Made by a program: the position numbers and the translations under genes
Notes under the pieces: generated by a model
What the model was told of the DNA's origin: nothing
Databases searched by the model: none
Seen by the model: the letters and a program-made list of their open reading frames with translations, nothing else
Assembly (NCBI RefSeq): GCF_005116445.1
Contig: NZ_SWBQ01000006.1
Coordinates: 154,435 to 218,434, forward strand
Reading direction: 5' to 3'
DNA: 64,000 nucleotides
From: Pedobacter frigoris
GTDB lineage: Bacteria; Bacteroidota; Bacteroidia; Sphingobacteriales; Sphingobacteriaceae
Shown here: one piece after another, positions 61,569 to 64,000 of the stretch
Layout of the letters: the number at the start of each line of letters is the position of its first letter
How positions within the stretch are numbered: position 1 is the first letter of the stretch

Positions 61569-64000
61569 ATGAGCAAACAATTAACGCAAAAAAGGCTTTT
61601 TAAGACCTTACTGGTTCTCTTATTTGCAGCGGTAACCAACGGGGTATATGCGCAGCAAGATATCGTGCTGAACAATTATAGTAGTCCACTGATCGCAGCA
61701 CGCAAGTCGATTACGCTGACAGACGGTTTTTATGTTCCTTATGGTAATAACTTCCATGCATATATTACTAGCAGTGCTTACCCTACATTCTCGTTTTCGC
61801 CAAATGCAAACTTAAATTATAGTAGTGTACGGGTATTTAAAATCCCTGGAATCAAAACAAGTACTCATGTAAACCAGACTGGCAGGAGTACCAGTGAGGT
61901 GACTGAGTCTATTGAATATGTAGATGGTCTGGGTAGGCCCATGCAGAGTATTGTAGTGCAAGGATCTCCCTCAGGCAAAGACATTGTGCAGCCATTAAAT
62001 TATGATCAGGCAGGGAGAATGCACACGCAGTACTTGCCTTACACGACCAGTACAAATGTGGGTGGGGGCTTTAAAACAGATGCTTTAACGGGCACAGGCG
62101 GCTATTCAGGCAGTGGACAATACAGTTTTTATCAGCAGACAGGTCAGGGCTATCCAAACACAACTTATCCATATGCTAAGACTATAGTTGATCCAACTGC
62201 ACTTGGCAGGCAGGAACAGGGTAGTGCAGGGGCGGCATGGCAACCCTATGATTCAGGTATTGCCTCATCCGGTCATACGTCAAAAGCAGATGTAGCACTA
62301 AGTGTAAGTGGTGACGGTATTGTAAACTGGCAGAAGAGCGGTTCTACAATTTCAGGTTCCGGTACGCTTTCAGGCTTATATAAACAGATTGCAATGGATG
62401 CCAACTGGGTATCAGGAAAAGCTGGGACGAAAGAAGTTTACACAGACCAGGGAGGAAGACTGATAGCAGAGAAGTTGTTCGAAACGGGAAGCGTTGCCAT
62501 CACGACTTATTATGTTTATGATCCTGTGATTACCGATAGGGTTTTGTATGTTTTGGCACCATCGATAGTGGCTTCAAGTTTTGTTGAAGGTGATACTACG
62601 TTTAAAAAACATGTGTATGCTTATCATTATGACGAGCGGGGCAGGTTGGTTGAAAAGAAAATACCTGGTGCGGGCTGGCAGTATGTTGTGTATAATAAGC
62701 TGGATATGCCTGTGCTTACCCAGGATTCGGTACAGCGTACCAATCAGGAATGGACATTCATCAAATATGATATGATGGGTAGGATAGCACTTTCAGGTCG
62801 TTATCAAAATAGCGGCAGCAGGGCGACGGTGCAGGGATTGATAAGTGCATCTACAGTAAATTGGGAGCAGCGTGACGCAGGCGGTGCACTTGGTTATACT
62901 AATGTTGCTTTTCCTACCAGTAATGTAGCAGAAACCTACAGTGCCAATTTTTATGATGACTATGATCTGCCCGGTTCTTGTCCATGGAATACCTTGCCAT
63001 CGGGCAGCACTGAGACGGTAAAGGGATTGCCTACAGCAAGTGTGTCAAAGATACTAGGCACCGGCACTTATCTCTGGAAAGTTAATTACTATGATGAAGA
63101 AGGACAGTTGATTGTTGCCAAAGCGCAAAACAACTTAAATGGTACGGATGAGTATTACAGCTATTATAGTTTTTCTGGAGCTATAGATTCTATCAAGAGG
63201 ATTAGTGTGGGAAACAGTGTGACAACTACGCTCAGGGAGTATTATGAGTATGACCATGCAGGACGTTTGTTGAAAACCAAACAACGCATTAATAGCCAGA
63301 CACCAGTGATCTTGTCCAGTCTAGAATACAATGAGCTTGGTCAGGTGATCAACAAAAAGCTGCATTCTGTTGATAATGGCGCTAATTATTTACAGACTAT
63401 AGATTATGCCTTTAATGAACAAGGCTGGCTGAAGTCCATTAATAATATAGGGGTCTCTTATTCAGGGAATACTAAATTCGGGCAGGAACTAAAGTATGAT
63501 GATGGGGCTAGCCCGCAGTATAATGGGAATATCAGTGAGAGCAAATGGAAAGTGGCCCGTACCAGTACTTCACCGCAATTGGGATATAAATTTTCCTATG
63601 ATAAGCTTGATCGCTTGACGGCTGCGGTGTCTTCAACCTCGGGGACAGATAACGGTAATTACAATGAGAATGCGACTTATGATAATCTCGGTAACGTAAA
63701 GAAATTGAATAGATATGCTTTGCTGAGCGGGGTGAGGGAAAAGATCGACAGCTTGGTTTATGATTATGAAGGGGGTCGGCATGTAAAGATCGATGACCTG
63801 AGCGGGGCTTCATCAGGGGTGAAGGCACTGGGCTTCAACGACCAGGCGCAGCAGGCCACTGAATATGTGTATGACGGGAATGGCAGGCTGATATCAGATG
63901 TAAACAAGGGTATTACTGCTGTTGCTTACAATGCGGCAAATTTGCCGGATGAGATTACCTGGACTTCAACTAATAAATTGGCCTACCAGTATACTGCCGA
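61569..64000 (+). CDS. DUF6443-type RHS/YD-repeat protein (3' end outside window)
   Basis: ATG at 61569, frame open to the last base (810 codons seen, unfinished). A signal peptide ends GVYAQQD. The N-terminal part has the DUF6443 pattern (TSEVTESIEYVDGLGRPMQSI, VVQGSPSGKDIVQPLNYDQ). After about residue 330 come YD/RHS repeats (YHYDERGRLVEKKIPG, YDMMGRIALSGRY, YDEEGQLIVAK, YEYDHAGRLLKTK, YDYEGGRHVKIDD, YVYDGNGRLISDV). The end, where toxin or other variable domains usually sit in RHS proteins, is missing, so its target cannot be judged. Confidence 0.85.
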   Translation, partial: MSKQLTQKRLFKTLLVLLFAAVTNGVYAQQDIVLNNYSSPLIAARKSITLTDGFYVPYGNNFHAYITSSAYPTFSFSPNANLNYSSVRVFKIPGIKTSTHVNQTGRSTSEVTESIEYVDGLGRPMQSIVVQGSPSGKDIVQPLNYDQAGRMHTQYLPYTTSTNVGGGFKTDALTGTGGYSGSGQYSFYQQTGQGYPNTTYPYAKTIVDPTALGRQEQGSAGAAWQPYDSGIASSGHTSKADVALSVSGDGIVNWQKSGSTISGSGTLSGLYKQIAMDANWVSGKAGTKEVYTDQGGRLIAEKLFETGSVAITTYYVYDPVITDRVLYVLAPSIVASSFVEGDTTFKKHVYAYHYDERGRLVEKKIPGAGWQYVVYNKLDMPVLTQDSVQRTNQEWTFIKYDMMGRIALSGRYQNSGSRATVQGLISASTVNWEQRDAGGALGYTNVAFPTSNVAETYSANFYDDYDLPGSCPWNTLPSGSTETVKGLPTASVSKILGTGTYLWKVNYYDEEGQLIVAKAQNNLNGTDEYYSYYSFSGAIDSIKRISVGNSVTTTLREYYEYDHAGRLLKTKQRINSQTPVILSSLEYNELGQVINKKLHSVDNGANYLQTIDYAFNEQGWLKSINNIGVSYSGNTKFGQELKYDDGASPQYNGNISESKWKVARTSTSPQLGYKFSYDKLDRLTAAVSSTSGTDNGNYNENATYDNLGNVKKLNRYALLSGVREKIDSLVYDYEGGRHVKIDDLSGASSGVKALGFNDQAQQATEYVYDGNGRLISDVNKGITAVAYNAANLPDEITWTSTNKLAYQYTA

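Overview
The window is a 64 kb piece of a Bacteroidetes chromosome, most likely Sphingobacteriaceae and Pedobacter-like. Supporting signs are SusD and TonB-barrel type outer membrane proteins, -7 promoter boxes of the TAnnTTTG type, a long-form NusB, a fused SecDF, a DUF3276 (PUR-alpha-like) protein, many secreted glycoside hydrolases, weak Shine-Dalgarno signals and AT-rich intergenic DNA. The genus is an inference from gene content. No rRNA, tRNA, CRISPR array or transposase gene was seen.

Layout. 1-10 kb: end of a SusD-like gene, a Tat-exported metallophosphoesterase, the GTPase YchF, small membrane and SRPBCC proteins, a GH29 fucosidase, a DinB protein, a GIN-domain protein, a J-domain/KTSC fusion, an SMP-30 lactonase and a secreted PHP-like protein. 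10-19 kb: DNA ligase D without a Ku neighbour, a tract of 11-bp repeats, DoxX, an LEA-like lipoprotein, then a unit of a large secreted PIG-L deacetylase, a 48-residue membrane microprotein and a sodium:solute symporter. 19-26 kb: a DUF2911 protein, an M1 aminopeptidase broken by an in-frame TAG, a lipoprotein and cytochrome bd oxidase (cydAB). 26-33 kb: a Gly-rich RGG secreted protein beside a TonB-type barrel, DUF3276 and an ABC exporter.

33-44 kb holds conserved housekeeping genes: a leucine dehydrogenase homologue with the catalytic lysine replaced, nusB, a DUF1573 lipoprotein, yajC, a YbbR-like gene, coaE, an MBL-fold exonuclease, DUF5522, a MarR regulator, then a minus-strand methyltransferase/PAP2/ZIP operon, then glmM and a cysteine desulfurase. 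44-56.7 kb: a BSP-like metalloprotease with a GH92 mannosidase, accD, fructose-bisphosphate aldolase, GNAT, HMG-CoA lyase with NDH-2, secDF, and folA with thyA. 56.7-64 kb: an unrecognised protein, a long hairpin and a three-gene secreted RHS/YD-repeat cluster that runs off the end of the window.

The most notable non-coding structure is a family of about 71-bp palindromes (REP/MITE-like) at 5155, 18877 and 55340. The third copy is truncated and supplies the last codons and stop of folA. Other structures are a phased 11-bp repeat array, a 23-bp triple repeat, a 47-bp hairpin and a promoter embedded in a terminator. The candidates most worth a second look are the split RHS cluster, the interrupted aminopeptidase, the Lys-to-Asn change in the amino-acid dehydrogenase and the coupled microprotein.
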